Numbered from the stretch's first letter, positions 36,841-45,165 are shown. The stretch is 64,000 nt of DNA from Bog-793 sp963761425 (GCA_963761425.1 CAVXGQ010000002.1:299289-363288); one strand, 5' to 3'. The notes: generated by a model not told the origin, from the letters alone. Numbers and translations are program-made.

Positions 36841-37785
36841 CTATGATCCTGCTTTCTGCCCGACGCCTTTGAAGAACGTGTAGTTGAAGACCCCGTCGGC
36901 CTCGGTCGTCCGGTACAAGGCGCGCACGCCGGCATCGAAGGTCTCCGCCTCGGTGAGGCCGGAGCTGATGGCGGCGGCCCGCGCACCCTCGATCATCGCC
37001 GTGAAGGTCTTCCTCGTGAAGCCGTCCACCAGTTCGGGGTGGCTCGAGTCCACGTAGACGACGCGTGGCTCGACCTGAACGCCGGAGAAGCCGGCCTCGA
37101 CGAGGAGCGGGTAGAGCTCCCTCCCGACCAGGGCGTTGCCGCCGGTCTGTCGCTGCAGCTCGACGAGGCACCCGATCGCAATGTGGGCGGCGTCGCTGTC
37201 GGGATGGAAGTAGGCCGATCCGTGATCACCCTCAATCACGGTGATCGTCCCGCCCGAGCGGAGCAGGCCACGGAGAGCCGCGAGGGCCCGGACCGGTTCG
37301 GCGAGGTGCTCGAGGACGAAGCAGACGAAGACGTGGTCGAAGGATTCCGCTTCAAATGGCAGCGCGAAGATGTCGGCTCGGCGGAACTCCACGTTGGCGA
37401 TCCCGGCGAATTCGGCCCGCTGACGGGCTTCGGCCAGCGAATCCGCGGCGATGTCCACCGACGTAAAAAGTGCCCCCGGACTACGCCGAGCGAGTGTGAT
37501 CGTCTGGGCACCGACGCCGCATCCCACCTCGAGCACCGTCGATCCGGGTGGGTAGGTGGTGCCGCCGTGCAACAGTTCGACGAGCGCTCCCGCCTGGTCG
37601 CGCAGGCGGTCGTTCTCGCGCGCGTCGTAGCCGTGCACGTACCGGTCGACCATCGCCTCATCAAAGCACCCGACCGATCGGCCTGCCGGTGGCGCCTCCG
37701 TCGCCACGTCCTCACGATCGGAAGGCTTCGCCACGGTGGTCTGGCGGTCTTTGGCGGGCGGGCGCTCAAAGGCGGGCGACGTCAC
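36841..37785 (-). CDS. Class I SAM-dependent methyltransferase
   Basis: 314-residue methyltransferase with a Rossmann-fold core at about residues 70-200. Motif I is VLEVGCGVGAQTITLARRSP, the acidic post-I position lies in LFTSVDIAADSLAEARQRAE, motif II is the RRADIFALPFEAESFDHVFV block and motif III is LRSGGTITVIEGDHGSAYF. The N-terminal 40 residues are hydrophilic and disordered-looking, and the C-terminal third (SGVQVEPRVVYVDSSHPELV) is the variable substrate region. The GTG at 37785 is 42 bp downstream of menF on the same strand, so it is probably transcribed with menF and menG. The methyl acceptor is unknown. A quinone-related or small-molecule acceptor would fit the neighbours but is only a guess. 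Confidence 0.88.
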   Translation of the reverse strand: MTSPAFERPPAKDRQTTVAKPSDREDVATEAPPAGRSVGCFDEAMVDRYVHGYDARENDRLRDQAGALVELLHGGTTYPPGSTVLEVGCGVGAQTITLARRSPGALFTSVDIAADSLAEARQRAEFAGIANVEFRRADIFALPFEAESFDHVFVCFVLEHLAEPVRALAALRGLLRSGGTITVIEGDHGSAYFHPDSDAAHIAIGCLVELQRQTGGNALVGRELYPLLVEAGFSGVQVEPRVVYVDSSHPELVDGFTRKTFTAMIEGARAAAISSGLTEAETFDAGVRALYRTTEADGVFNYTFFKGVGQKAGS

Positions 37786-37827
37786 CGAGTGCTCATCTGA
37801 TCGGCGATCTGCCGGGCGGTGGTTGCC

Positions 37828-39153
37828 TCAAGGGCGCACGAAGGCGGCGAGCAACGCCTGGAGCTTCAGCTGGGTCTCGGTGAGCTCGGACGCGGGGTCG
37901 GAGCCCTCGACGATGCCGGCTCCGGCGAAAAGTCGAGCGCGATTCCCGTCGACGAGCGCGCTGCGGATGCCGATCCACCATTCACCGTCCCCGGCGGCGT
38001 TGACCCAACCGACCGGACCGGCGAAGCGGTCGCGGTCCAGATCCTCATGCTTTTCCAGGAACTCCAGGGCGGAGGCGCGCGGAGTACCGCCCACCGCGGG
38101 CGTGGGGTGGAGCTCGACGGCGAGTTCGAGCGCGCTCGGGATGCTCCCTCGGGAACCGGTCCTGCGCAGCGTCCCCGACACCGGCGTCGCGAGGTGCGTG
38201 ACGTTGCGAAGCTCGAGAAGCTCTGGTGAGTCGGGGACGACGACGTCGTCGGCGAACCGGGCGAAGGTAGCGGTGATGGCGTCGATCACGTAGCGGTGCT
38301 CTCGCCGGTCCTTGGCCGAACCGAGGAGCCCGGCGGCCAACCGGGCATCCTCCTGGGCGTCGCCGCTGCGGGCGACGGTGCCGGCGAGTGGGCGTGACCG
38401 GATCGCGCGACGGCGACGCCGGACGAGAAGCTCCGGGCTCGCCCCGACGAAGCCGTCGATCGCGAAGCCGGCGCACGTCGGGTGGAGGGCACGGATACGT
38501 CCGAGGAGGTCTCGCTGGCGGAAGCCCCGGTTGGCGGTGATGGCAACCTCGCGGGCGAGAACCACCTTGGCCAGCTCTTGGGTGCCGATGGCGTCGAGCG
38601 CGGCCCCGACCCGCGCCAGGTAGTCGTCGTGGGGGCGGACCGACTCCACCCGGAAACGGTGGGGTGCCGGCTCGTCGGCTCGTTCGTCGTCCTCAGGAAC
38701 GACGAAGCCGAAAGGCGGTCCCTCGGGTGCATCAGGGGAATTGCCCCGGTTGCCGACAACTATGGCGACGGAGGCGCCGTCAGCGCCGGCGAACAAGGTA
38801 TGGCTGGGGATCACGAGCAGGCCTGGCGCCGAGGTCGCGAAGGGGAGGGCGCCGAGTGCGACGGGTGCCGCGGGAGCCGTCGCCGCCTGGGGTGATCGGG
38901 GGATCGCGGCCAGCAGCTCGAGGGCGCGCTTCGTCGCGTCGGGTTCAGCCGCGCCGCGGGGGAACTCGATCTTCGCGGCCATCCCCCAGGTGAGCAGCGC
39001 GGCGCCGTCGCGCTCGATCACCCGCCCTTGGCGGAAGGCGTGGCGACGGGCTCGCCGCACGAGGTCGGGCCCGGCGGGGCGGGACTGCCAGCAAAGAGCG
39101 CTGGGATCGATTGGCTGGCCCTCCGCGCCGACGAGCCGGGCCGCCGCGCTCAA
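37828..39153 (-). CDS. menF: Isochorismate synthase
   Basis: 441-residue chorismate-utilising enzyme for the first step of menaquinone synthesis. The ADC/isochorismate synthase core begins near residue 190: AKVVLAREVAITANRGFRQR, FVGASPELLVRRRRRAIRSR, PLAGTVARSGDAQEDARLAA, RREHRYVIDAITATFARFAD, LHPTPAVGGTPRASALEFLE and NRARLFAGAGIVEGSDPASE. The GG-x-P and GAGIVEGS blocks with the catalytic Lys region are intact. The N-terminal region is less conserved. The start is taken as the TTG at 39153, which shares TTGA with the menG stop and has GGGAGGGAG just upstream; longer starts run into menG in another frame. Salicylate synthase activity is less likely beside menG. Confidence 0.9.
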   Translation of the reverse strand: MSAAARLVGAEGQPIDPSALCWQSRPAGPDLVRRARRHAFRQGRVIERDGAALLTWGMAAKIEFPRGAAEPDATKRALELLAAIPRSPQAATAPAAPVALGALPFATSAPGLLVIPSHTLFAGADGASVAIVVGNRGNSPDAPEGPPFGFVVPEDDERADEPAPHRFRVESVRPHDDYLARVGAALDAIGTQELAKVVLAREVAITANRGFRQRDLLGRIRALHPTCAGFAIDGFVGASPELLVRRRRRAIRSRPLAGTVARSGDAQEDARLAAGLLGSAKDRREHRYVIDAITATFARFADDVVVPDSPELLELRNVTHLATPVSGTLRRTGSRGSIPSALELAVELHPTPAVGGTPRASALEFLEKHEDLDRDRFAGPVGWVNAAGDGEWWIGIRSALVDGNRARLFAGAGIVEGSDPASELTETQLKLQALLAAFVRP

Positions 39154-39854
39154 CTCGGTCTCCCTCCCGGCGGCGCCAGCCCCGGGCGCGGCGCGAGCGG
39201 CAGCGCGCCAGCACGGGTCGCCGCGATGATCTGAGCGATTCCCCCGTGGAGCAGGAGTCGCCGCACGTCGACGAACCCGGCCGCCTCGACGAGCGCGATG
39301 GTGCGGGCCGGTGGCGGCAGATAGGCGACCGAACGTGGCAGGTAGCGATAGGCGGCGCCGTCGGACAACAAGGCGCCGAGGCGGGGGACCACCCCGCGGA
39401 ACCAGATCCGGTGCCCGATCGCCAGCCACCTCGCGCGCGGCTCGTCGACCTCGAGGAGCGAGATGCGCCCTCCCGGGCGCACCACGCGTCCGATCTCGGT
39501 GAGGGCCGTGACGAGATCGGCGAAGTTCCGCAGCGCGAACCCGCAGACGACCCCGTCGGCCGCCCCGGAGGCGATGGGCAGCATCGAGGCATCGGCCTGG
39601 ATGAGCGGCACCGGGCCGACGGTGGCCCAAGCGAGCATGTTGGCCGAGAAATCGACACCGAGGGCGCGATGGCCGGCCCGCGTGAGCTCCCGACACAGGT
39701 CACCGGTTCCGCAGGCCAGGTCGACGACGGTGGATGGCGGCGCGAGCCCGAGCGCGGCGACGGTTCGCCGGCGCCAGGTGCGGTCGAGCCCGAGCGAGAT
39801 GAGCCGGTTCATCAACTCATAGCGCGGAGCGATGGTGTCGAACATCGCCCGCAC
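39150..39854 (-). CDS. menG: Demethylmenaquinone methyltransferase
   Basis: 234-residue UbiE/MenG-type methyltransferase that completes menaquinone. Motifs: MFDTIAPRYELMNRLISLGL, VVDLACGTGDLCRELTRAG (motif I), DFSANMLAWATVGPVPLIQ, FALRNFADLVTALTEIGRVV and LLEVDEPRARWLAIGHRIWF, with AYRYLPRSVAYLPPPARTI near the end. The GTG at 39854 is the first start codon in frame, but open sequence before it still encodes the family consensus (LPRGDEKVATVRAMF) with no start codon until a stop. A GTG at 39895 in another frame (GTG ACG AGC) would give a 248-residue protein if one base were added near 39885. The stop overlaps menF as TTGA. Confidence 0.9.
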   Translation of the reverse strand: MRAMFDTIAPRYELMNRLISLGLDRTWRRRTVAALGLAPPSTVVDLACGTGDLCRELTRAGHRALGVDFSANMLAWATVGPVPLIQADASMLPIASGAADGVVCGFALRNFADLVTALTEIGRVVRPGGRISLLEVDEPRARWLAIGHRIWFRGVVPRLGALLSDGAAYRYLPRSVAYLPPPARTIALVEAAGFVDVRRLLLHGGIAQIIAATRAGALPLAPRPGLAPPGGRPS

Positions 39855-39949
39855 TGTGGCGACCTTCTCGTCACCTCGGGGTAACGGCTCGTCACGGGGC
39901 GTTGGCCCACCTCGCCGCGCGCGGTGCTCACGGGGTCGGAAATCAGAGG

Positions 39950-40318
39950 TCAGCGGTACCAGAGCCTGTAGTAGTCACGACTTTGGGGATGGAGGAGGAG
40001 CGCGACGAGCGCAACCTGGAAGAGCACGCCCAGTATCCCAGCCCCGAGCAAACCCGGGACCCTCAGGACCAGGACGAGCGGGATGATCGCCGAGACCAGC
40101 GCGACGACGTAGCCCCAGCGGCGCTCGTTGGCGATCCCGTAGGCACCCGCGGCTTCTCCGATCGTCAGGAGGAGTGCGAAGCGGCCTGCCCCGCCGACTA
40201 CCAGACCGGAGATGAGGCCCAGCAAGGCGCTCCAGTACAGAAGCACCGCGGCAATCTGGAGGGTCGGTGGCTGGTGGACGGGAAACCAGCGTCGTTCCCG
40301 AGGTAGCCGTGCCGCCAT
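39950..40318 (-). CDS. Small four-segment membrane protein
   Basis: 122-residue hydrophobic protein, family not recognised. A basic N-terminal segment with RLPRERRWFPVHQPP precedes four membrane segments: LQIAAVLLYWSALLGLIS, LLLTIGEAAGAYGIANE (weak), YVVALVSAIIPLVLVLRVP and GILGVLFQVALVALLLHP. The end is the charged RDYYRLWYR. The ATG at 40318 is chosen over a GTG at 40348, which would add a poorly conserved leader. It lies 95 bp upstream of menG on the same strand, so it may share its transcript, but the gap is large enough for a separate promoter. No function can be assigned. Confidence 0.7.
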   Translation of the reverse strand: MAARLPRERRWFPVHQPPTLQIAAVLLYWSALLGLISGLVVGGAGRFALLLTIGEAAGAYGIANERRWGYVVALVSAIIPLVLVLRVPGLLGAGILGVLFQVALVALLLHPQSRDYYRLWYR

Positions 40319-40433
40319 GGCCCCAGTCTGCCAGGCGACCGCACCCACCTATCGGCGGTGGCGAGCATCCGGACCGTGGGTTCGGTGGCCGACGCGAACA
40401 CCCGCCAATCATGATCCGTTCGAGTTCCGTGGG

Positions 40434-40916
40434 ATGGTGGCGAGCCCGACGGATCCGATGTCACCATGGGGCATGGCGCATTACCGCAAGCCCGGCTGGT
40501 TTACGGTGCATGTCTTCAATCACCTCGTGGCTCTCGTCGCGCGGCTGGGGCTGAGCATCTGGGGCGCGCGGGTGTTGCGGGTGCAAGGGAGGTTGACGGG
40601 GCAATGGCGAAGCAACCCGGTCAATCTCCTCACCCTCGGGGGTCAGCGCTATCTGGTGGGGGTGCGCGGCGAGACCGAATGGGTGCGCAATCTCCGCGCC
40701 GCCGGGGCGGGTGAGCTGTCGCTTGGCCGTGCCACGGAGCCGTTCGTCGCGGAGGAAGTGAAGGACCCGGACAAGACGGACATCTTGCGCGCCTACCTGA
40801 GGCGCTGGCGGGCGGAGACCGGCCTCTTTTTCGACGGCGTGAGGGCAGAATCGCCGGACGAGGAGCTGCGTCGAATCGCCCCGGAGCACCCGGTGTTCAG
40901 GATCGAGGCGCCGTGA
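40434..40916 (+). CDS. Deazaflavin (F420)-dependent nitroreductase family protein
   Basis: 160-residue split beta-barrel protein of the Ddn/F420H2-dependent reductase family. Visible: AHYRKPGWFTVHVFNHLVAL, GARVLRVQGRLTGQWRSNPV, NLLTLGGQRYLVGVRGETEW, VRNLRAAGAGELSLGRATEP and SPDEELRRIAPEHPVFRIEA near the C-terminus. The RLTGQWRSNPVN and GETEWVRNLRAAG blocks are the F420-binding core. The ATG at 40434 is used; ATGs at 40458 and 40473 (directly before AHYRKPGW) are equally good, and the family begins near there. The native substrate in actinobacteria is probably a quinone or other small electron acceptor (family knowledge). It is divergent from the small membrane gene. Confidence 0.9.
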   Translation: MVASPTDPMSPWGMAHYRKPGWFTVHVFNHLVALVARLGLSIWGARVLRVQGRLTGQWRSNPVNLLTLGGQRYLVGVRGETEWVRNLRAAGAGELSLGRATEPFVAEEVKDPDKTDILRAYLRRWRAETGLFFDGVRAESPDEELRRIAPEHPVFRIEAP

Positions 40917-41101
40917 TGCTCGAAGTGCCGCAGACCCTCCCGCGGCGCACCACCGGCCAGGTCCAGGAAGCTCCAACGGAGGTCTCGGCGACTCAGCGTC
41001 AACACGCGGAGGTCCCGGTGCTGGCGCGGGCCGCGCGGTCGGCCCGGTAGCGCTCCCGCTGGGTCGCGGGTCACCAGGGCGTGATCGCCGACCCCGGCGT
41101 C

Positions 41102-42007
41102 CTAGTTTGACTGGGTGGCGGTCCCCTGAGGTTCGGCGACGAGGTCGACGACGATCGCCAGCGGTCCAGACGAGGTGGATCCCGCCGTCACGATGAGCGC
41201 CCGGCTGCCGAGCGGCGTGCCGATGAGCGAGTCGATCACGCTTTGGTCCGATTCGATCCCGATGGGCGAGTCGGTCGGGCACTTGTCGGCCCAGGTCGAG
41301 TCCTCCAACTTGCCGTTCCAATTGACAATGAGGGCCTGCAGGACGACCAGTCCGGCCTTCAGCTTGGCTCCATGACCCCGGTCAAGAAGGGTCGTCACGA
41401 TGGCGGTCGGTTTGGCCGTTCCCTTGGCGATCCGGATGGTGGGTGGCGTGCCCGGCGCCCCGCTGACGCTCACGCCGCCGGAACCGGACCGCAGGACCAC
41501 GGCGTCGGGGTCGCTGGCGACTTTCGGGCCGTAGGCACCGAGGAGGTCGACGACAAAGACGAGTGTGTCGGTGCCGGTGATCCCGGCTGAGGAGAGGCCC
41601 TTCTTGCCGTAGCCGTCGACGGGTGGGATGACGAGCAGCACTCGACTGCCGACGCGCTGGCCGACGAGGGTCTTGTCCCAGCCGGGGATGACCCTTTTGA
41701 CTCCGATCTGGACGGCATCCGGGACTGGCTGGCTGAACGAGGAGCTGAAGACCTTGCCCCGCCAGATCTGACCGTAGTAGTTCACGACGAGGAGCTCGCC
41801 CCGGGTGACGACGGGGCCGGTGCCTTTTTCGAGCACGGTCGCCGAGAGGGTCGTCGGTGGCGCGGTCTTGGGGAAGACGATCTTCGGTGCATGGTCGAAC
41901 TTGCTCGAGACGGTCGGCAGTGACGTCAAGCCGCGGGCGAGGCCGACAGCTCCGGCGATCGGCGCGGTGGCCAGGATGACGAGAACTGCAAAGACGATGC
42001 GGCGCAA
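41102..42007 (-). CDS. Exported FKBP-type peptidyl-prolyl isomerase, tandem domains
   Basis: 301-residue exported protein. The N-terminus has basic MRR and a hydrophobic segment (IVFAVLVILATAPIAGAVGL). The first FKBP domain (about residues 50-160) has ATVLEKGTGPVVTRGELLVV, VNYYGQIWRGKVFSSSFSQP, IPGWDKTLVGQRVGSRVLLV and IPPVDGYGKKGLSSAGITGT, close to the FKBP consensus. A second domain (about 190-290) keeps VLQALIVNWNGKLEDSTW and the length pattern but has lost much of the active-site consensus, so it may be a binding module. The start is a TTG at 42007 with an AAAAGGGG ribosome-binding site. It probably folds extracytoplasmic proteins. No membrane anchor apart from the signal segment is seen. 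Confidence 0.88.
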   Translation of the reverse strand: MRRIVFAVLVILATAPIAGAVGLARGLTSLPTVSSKFDHAPKIVFPKTAPPTTLSATVLEKGTGPVVTRGELLVVNYYGQIWRGKVFSSSFSQPVPDAVQIGVKRVIPGWDKTLVGQRVGSRVLLVIPPVDGYGKKGLSSAGITGTDTLVFVVDLLGAYGPKVASDPDAVVLRSGSGGVSVSGAPGTPPTIRIAKGTAKPTAIVTTLLDRGHGAKLKAGLVVLQALIVNWNGKLEDSTWADKCPTDSPIGIESDQSVIDSLIGTPLGSRALIVTAGSTSSGPLAIVVDLVAEPQGTATQSN

Positions 42008-42085
42008 CGGGGCCCCTTTTGTCGATGGATACCCGAGCGTATCCGGCGCCGTCGGCGTGGCACCGGACAGGCTTCGTCGGCCAGT

Positions 42086-43225
42086 TCAGCGGTGTCCTGC
42101 CGACCCGCCTGACGCGGGATCGGACGAGCCGCCCGAGGTCGGAAGATCCGTACGTCCGGCCTTGGTGGTGGGCGGGGAAGGCGACCCGACGGCGGTGCCG
42201 GCGCCCTGGATGGCCGCGAGTTGACCGCACGCCGCGTCGATGGAACGCCCGCGGGAGCGCCGGACCGTGGCGTTCACCCCCTTATGTTGCAGGCGGGCCT
42301 GGAATCCGGCGATCCGCGCCGGTGGCGAGCCGATCAGGCCCCGCTCGATCCCCCGGGGTGTCGGGTTGAGGGGAATGAGGTTGACATGGGCGTGTACCTC
42401 TCGGGCGAGGCCGGCGAGCTCGTCGGCGTCGGTGTCGGTGTCGTTCACGCCGTTGATGAGCGCCCACTCGAAAGAAATCCGGCGATGCGTCGCCTCGACG
42501 TAGTCGACGCAGGCGGCGACCAGTCGGCTGATCGGGTACCGGCGGTTGAGCGGTACGAGCTCGTTGCGCAGCGCGTCATTGGCGGCGTGGAGCGACACGG
42601 CCAGGTTGACCTGTCGCGGAAGCTGCGCCAGGCGCCGGATCCCGGGGATGACGCCGACGGTCGACACGGTGACATGCCGGGAGGCGATCCCGATGTCGTC
42701 GATGATCCGCTCGATTGCCTGCCAGACGTGATCGAAGTTGGCGAGCGGCTCGCCCATCCCCATGAACACGACGTGATCGAGTCGGCGCGCCGCCTGCCTG
42801 GCGGTTCGGGCCGCCAACACCACCTGCTCGACGATCTCACCCGTCGACAGCTGTCGGGAGAAGCCGGCGTCGCCGGTCGCACAGAACCGGCAGGCCATTG
42901 CGCAGCCGACCTGCGACGAGACGCACGCCGTCGAATGGCGCGGGTGGTGCAGGAGGACGGCCTCGATCGTCGCCCCGTCGACGAGGGAGAAGAGCCACTT
43001 GACCGTGGTCCCGCGGTCGGCGACGAGCTCGCGTTCGACGCCGAGGGCCGTCGCCAGCGCGGGTGACGCCGACAACCGTTCGCGCAGCGCTTGCGGGAGC
43101 ACGCGCAACTCGTCCGGGTCGGCCAGCCCTCGGTAGAGGCCCTCCCAGAGCTGGGCTGCCCGGAAGCGGGGCAGGTCGGAGAGGAGCCCGGCCACCTCGT
43201 CCCGGCTGAGGTCATAGCGGCTCAT
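42086..43225 (-). CDS. rlmN: Dual-specificity RNA methyltransferase RlmN
   Basis: 379-residue radical SAM enzyme that methylates C2 of adenine in 23S rRNA (A2503) and some tRNAs. The N-terminal domain (YDLSRDEVAGLLSDLPRFRA) is followed by the iron-sulphur motif CAMACRFCATG (C-x3-C-x2-C) near residue 115, HVVFMGMGEPLANFDHVWQA, SLHAANDALRNELVPLNRRY and the Cys of the methyl-transfer site in RSRGRSIDAACGQLAAIQ near the C-terminus. The tail is an unconserved Ser/Gly-rich region. The ATG at 43225 shares ATGA with the mshD stop, so the two are translationally coupled; the longer frame from 43480 is a shadow of mshD. Confidence 0.95.
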   Translation of the reverse strand: MSRYDLSRDEVAGLLSDLPRFRAAQLWEGLYRGLADPDELRVLPQALRERLSASPALATALGVERELVADRGTTVKWLFSLVDGATIEAVLLHHPRHSTACVSSQVGCAMACRFCATGDAGFSRQLSTGEIVEQVVLAARTARQAARRLDHVVFMGMGEPLANFDHVWQAIERIIDDIGIASRHVTVSTVGVIPGIRRLAQLPRQVNLAVSLHAANDALRNELVPLNRRYPISRLVAACVDYVEATHRRISFEWALINGVNDTDTDADELAGLAREVHAHVNLIPLNPTPRGIERGLIGSPPARIAGFQARLQHKGVNATVRRSRGRSIDAACGQLAAIQGAGTAVGSPSPPTTKAGRTDLPTSGGSSDPASGGSAGHR

Positions 43226-44133
43226 CGCGCCGGTTTGACCTCGCCGCCGTAGACCCGGTCGAAGTGGTCGACGATGAAGCCAGCCGTGGTGTACAGCTTC
43301 ACCGCTCGTTTGTTGTCGGTGTCGACGTAGAGCATCGCGATCCGCAACCCCTTGTCGTGAAGCGCGATGAGGCCCGTGGCGAGCATTCGGGCTCCGAGGC
43401 CGCGACCCTGCCGCGCGGGGTCGACGCCGAGCACGTAGATCTCGCCGAGGGGCGGATCGCCGTCGTGGACCTTGGTCCAACAGAAGGCCGCCATCTTTCC
43501 GTCACGTTCGTGTACCAGGAAGCCCTCGGGGTCGAACCAGGGCTGCCGCTCGCGCGCCGCGAGCGTCGCTGGGCTCCAGGAACCCTGTTCGGGGTGCGAC
43601 TCAAAGGCGCGGTTGTTGAGCTCGAGCCAAGCCGCCTCGTCCTGGCCGACCCGGAACGATCGGGTCGCGAGGGGCGGGGACGGGACCGGCTCGATGGGCA
43701 GCGACCGACGCATCTGGCAAAGCTCCCGGTGCGGGGTGAGCCCGACCGAGGAGGCGATCTCCTCGTCCATCGCGGTGGGTGACCGCACCCAGAGCTGAAC
43801 CCGGCCGCCGCCCTGGCCCGAGACGAAAGACACCGCGGCGCGGCACAGTTCCTGTCCGATCGCCAACCCGTCGACGGCGACCGGGTCGAGAACATACGAG
43901 AGCGTCCACCAGCTTGGTTCCCGGTCCAGCTGCGCGTAGCCAACGATCCCCGAGGCGCCGACGGGGCGCGCGATGAACGCGGCGAGGCCCGACGGTCGGC
44001 GGTTGACGAGGGCCAACCAGCTGTCGTCGTCGAGAGGTCGGCGATGAGGCACCTTCGTCGTGGTGGTCAACAGGGTCGCGATCTCTGGGGCCGCCTCGTC
44101 TCCGGTGCGCCGCGTCACCTGTACTCGTTCCAC
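43222..44133 (-). CDS. mshD: Mycothiol synthase (MshD-type GNAT)
   Basis: 303-residue protein with two GNAT modules, which acetylates the cysteinyl amine in the last step of mycothiol synthesis. The active C-terminal module has LELNNRAFESHPEQGSWSPA, GFLVHERDGKMAAFCWTKVH, GEIYVLGVDPARQGRGLGAR and YVDTDNKRAVKLYTTAGFIV. These are the family hallmarks (HPEQG-x-W, WTKVH, GEIYV-x-GVDP). The N-terminal module (RRTGDEAAPEIATLLTTTT) is degenerate, as is usual. The GTG at 44133 is chosen: it lies 6 nt after a TACCCT -10-like element on the minus strand, and a GTG at 44235 would add a low-complexity leader. It is coupled to rlmN (ATGA) and divergent from nth. It implies that mycothiol is the cell's low-molecular-weight thiol. 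Confidence 0.93.
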   Translation of the reverse strand: MERVQVTRRTGDEAAPEIATLLTTTTKVPHRRPLDDDSWLALVNRRPSGLAAFIARPVGASGIVGYAQLDREPSWWTLSYVLDPVAVDGLAIGQELCRAAVSFVSGQGGGRVQLWVRSPTAMDEEIASSVGLTPHRELCQMRRSLPIEPVPSPPLATRSFRVGQDEAAWLELNNRAFESHPEQGSWSPATLAARERQPWFDPEGFLVHERDGKMAAFCWTKVHDGDPPLGEIYVLGVDPARQGRGLGARMLATGLIALHDKGLRIAMLYVDTDNKRAVKLYTTAGFIVDHFDRVYGGEVKPAR

Positions 44134-44139
44134 GTCCCG

Positions 44140-44145
44140 AGGGTA
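44140..44145 (-). promoter_or_regulatory. -10-like TACCCT for mshD
   Basis: On the minus strand TACCCT ends 6 nt before the GTG at 44133, supporting that start and leaderless transcription. The nth element lies 43 bp away on the other strand. Confidence 0.45.
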
Positions 44146-44187
44146 CCGGGCGGCGCGAGGACCAGGTGGGGGCGTGGCCGGTCTCAC

Positions 44188-44193
44188 TACGAT
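44188..44193 (+). promoter_or_regulatory. -10-like TACGAT for nth
   Basis: TACGAT ends 8 nt before the ATG at 44202. Leaderless start is likely. It is divergent from the mshD element. Confidence 0.45.
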
Positions 44194-44201
44194 CGGCGCC
44201 G

Positions 44202-44915
44202 ATGGCCAAGCCGAGGAGTGTGGCGGGTCGGGCACGACTCGTCGCGGAACGCCTCGCCATCCAGTACCCGGGTGAGGCGGCCGCGTTGTGTGCCCTTCGC
44301 CACCACGGGGCCTTTCAGCTCCTGGTGGCGACGATCCTCTCCGCCCAGACCACCGACGAGCGGGTGAACCTGGTCACCCCGGCGCTGTTTGCCGCTTACC
44401 CCACTCCGGAGGATCTCGCCGGCGCGAACCCCGACGAGCTCGAGGACATCATCCGCTCGACGGGCTTTTTCCGCGCCAAGGCGCGCTCTCTCACCGGCAT
44501 GGCGCAGACGCTCGTCGAACGGTTCGGGGGGGTCGTGCCGGAGACGATGGAGGAGCTCGTCCTGCTGCCCGGCGTCGGGCGCAAGACGGCCAATGTCGTG
44601 CGGTCGGTCGCTTTCGGGCTCCCGGGACTGGCGGTCGACACCCACGTCGGCCGGCTGGCGCGACGCCTCGGTTTCACGGTGGCCGACGACCCGGTCGTCG
44701 TCGAGCAGGACCTGTGCGCGCTCCTCCCACCGGCGGGGTGGGGTGCTTTCAGCCTACGGCTGATCCTGCACGGCCGTCAGGTCTGTGTCGCACGCCGACC
44801 GCGCTGTGACGCCTGCACACTCGCCGACATCTGCCCCAGCGCCGGGGTCGGGTCGGTCACGACGGGGGCGCATCCCACCCCGAGACCGAAGGGCGAGGGG
44901 CGGACCAAGTCCTAG
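44202..44915 (+). CDS. nth: Endonuclease III
   Basis: 237-residue base-excision-repair DNA glycosylase and AP lyase for oxidised pyrimidines. Helix-hairpin-helix: LPGVGRKTANVVRSVAFGLP with the catalytic Lys. The catalytic Asp is in LAVDTHVGRLARRLGF. The 4Fe-4S cluster ligands read C-x6-C-x2-C-x5-C in VCVARRPRCDACTLADIC near the C-terminus. The N-terminal FQLLVATILSAQTTDERVN block is conserved. The ATG at 44202 is chosen because of the -10-like element 8 nt upstream. The last 4 bp overlap the 3' end of the opposite-strand 64-codon gene. Confidence 0.96.
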   Translation: MAKPRSVAGRARLVAERLAIQYPGEAAALCALRHHGAFQLLVATILSAQTTDERVNLVTPALFAAYPTPEDLAGANPDELEDIIRSTGFFRAKARSLTGMAQTLVERFGGVVPETMEELVLLPGVGRKTANVVRSVAFGLPGLAVDTHVGRLARRLGFTVADDPVVVEQDLCALLPPAGWGAFSLRLILHGRQVCVARRPRCDACTLADICPSAGVGSVTTGAHPTPRPKGEGRTKS

Positions 44916-45106
44916 CGGCGTGTGGCACGGACAAGGCGCGAAAGCCGCCTGGTCGCGCCAGAAAGTGCGCGCTCCACCGCGTACAGCTCGGCAGCGGAGT
45001 CGTCCTGTTTCAGCGTCTTGGCGGCGTCGGCCATCTTGCCGACGCGGCGGGCGAGCGCCTCCATCGACTCGGCGATGGAGGCGAGTTCGGAGTAGTCGAC
45101 CGGCAC
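44912..45106 (-). CDS. Small helical hypothetical protein
   Basis: 64-residue, probably all-helical protein (VDYSELASIAESMEALARRV, then GKMADAAKTLKQDDSAAELY and a basic C-terminus RRLSRLVRATRR). Heptad-like hydrophobic spacing suggests a short coiled coil. GC-rich third positions support coding. The start is a GTG at 45106 preceded by AAGGATGGTGAG. It lies between nth (overlapping its end by 4 bp) and hisD, divergent from hisD; a shared control region of about 60 bp is likely. I do not recognise a family. DNA or nucleoid binding is possible from the basic tail but not supported. Confidence 0.6.
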   Translation of the reverse strand: MPVDYSELASIAESMEALARRVGKMADAAKTLKQDDSAAELYAVERALSGATRRLSRLVRATRR

Positions 45107-45152
45107 CTCACCATCCTTACCGACCGAACCGGGTGGCGGATCGGTCGTTCGC

Positions 45153-45158
45153 TACGCT
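45153..45158 (+). promoter_or_regulatory. -10-like TACGCT for the his operon
   Basis: TACGCT ends 7 nt before the hisD GTG at 45166. This supports a leaderless hisDCBHAF transcript. No attenuator or T-box fits in the 60-bp upstream space. Confidence 0.5.
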
Positions 45159-45165
45159 CGGCGTC

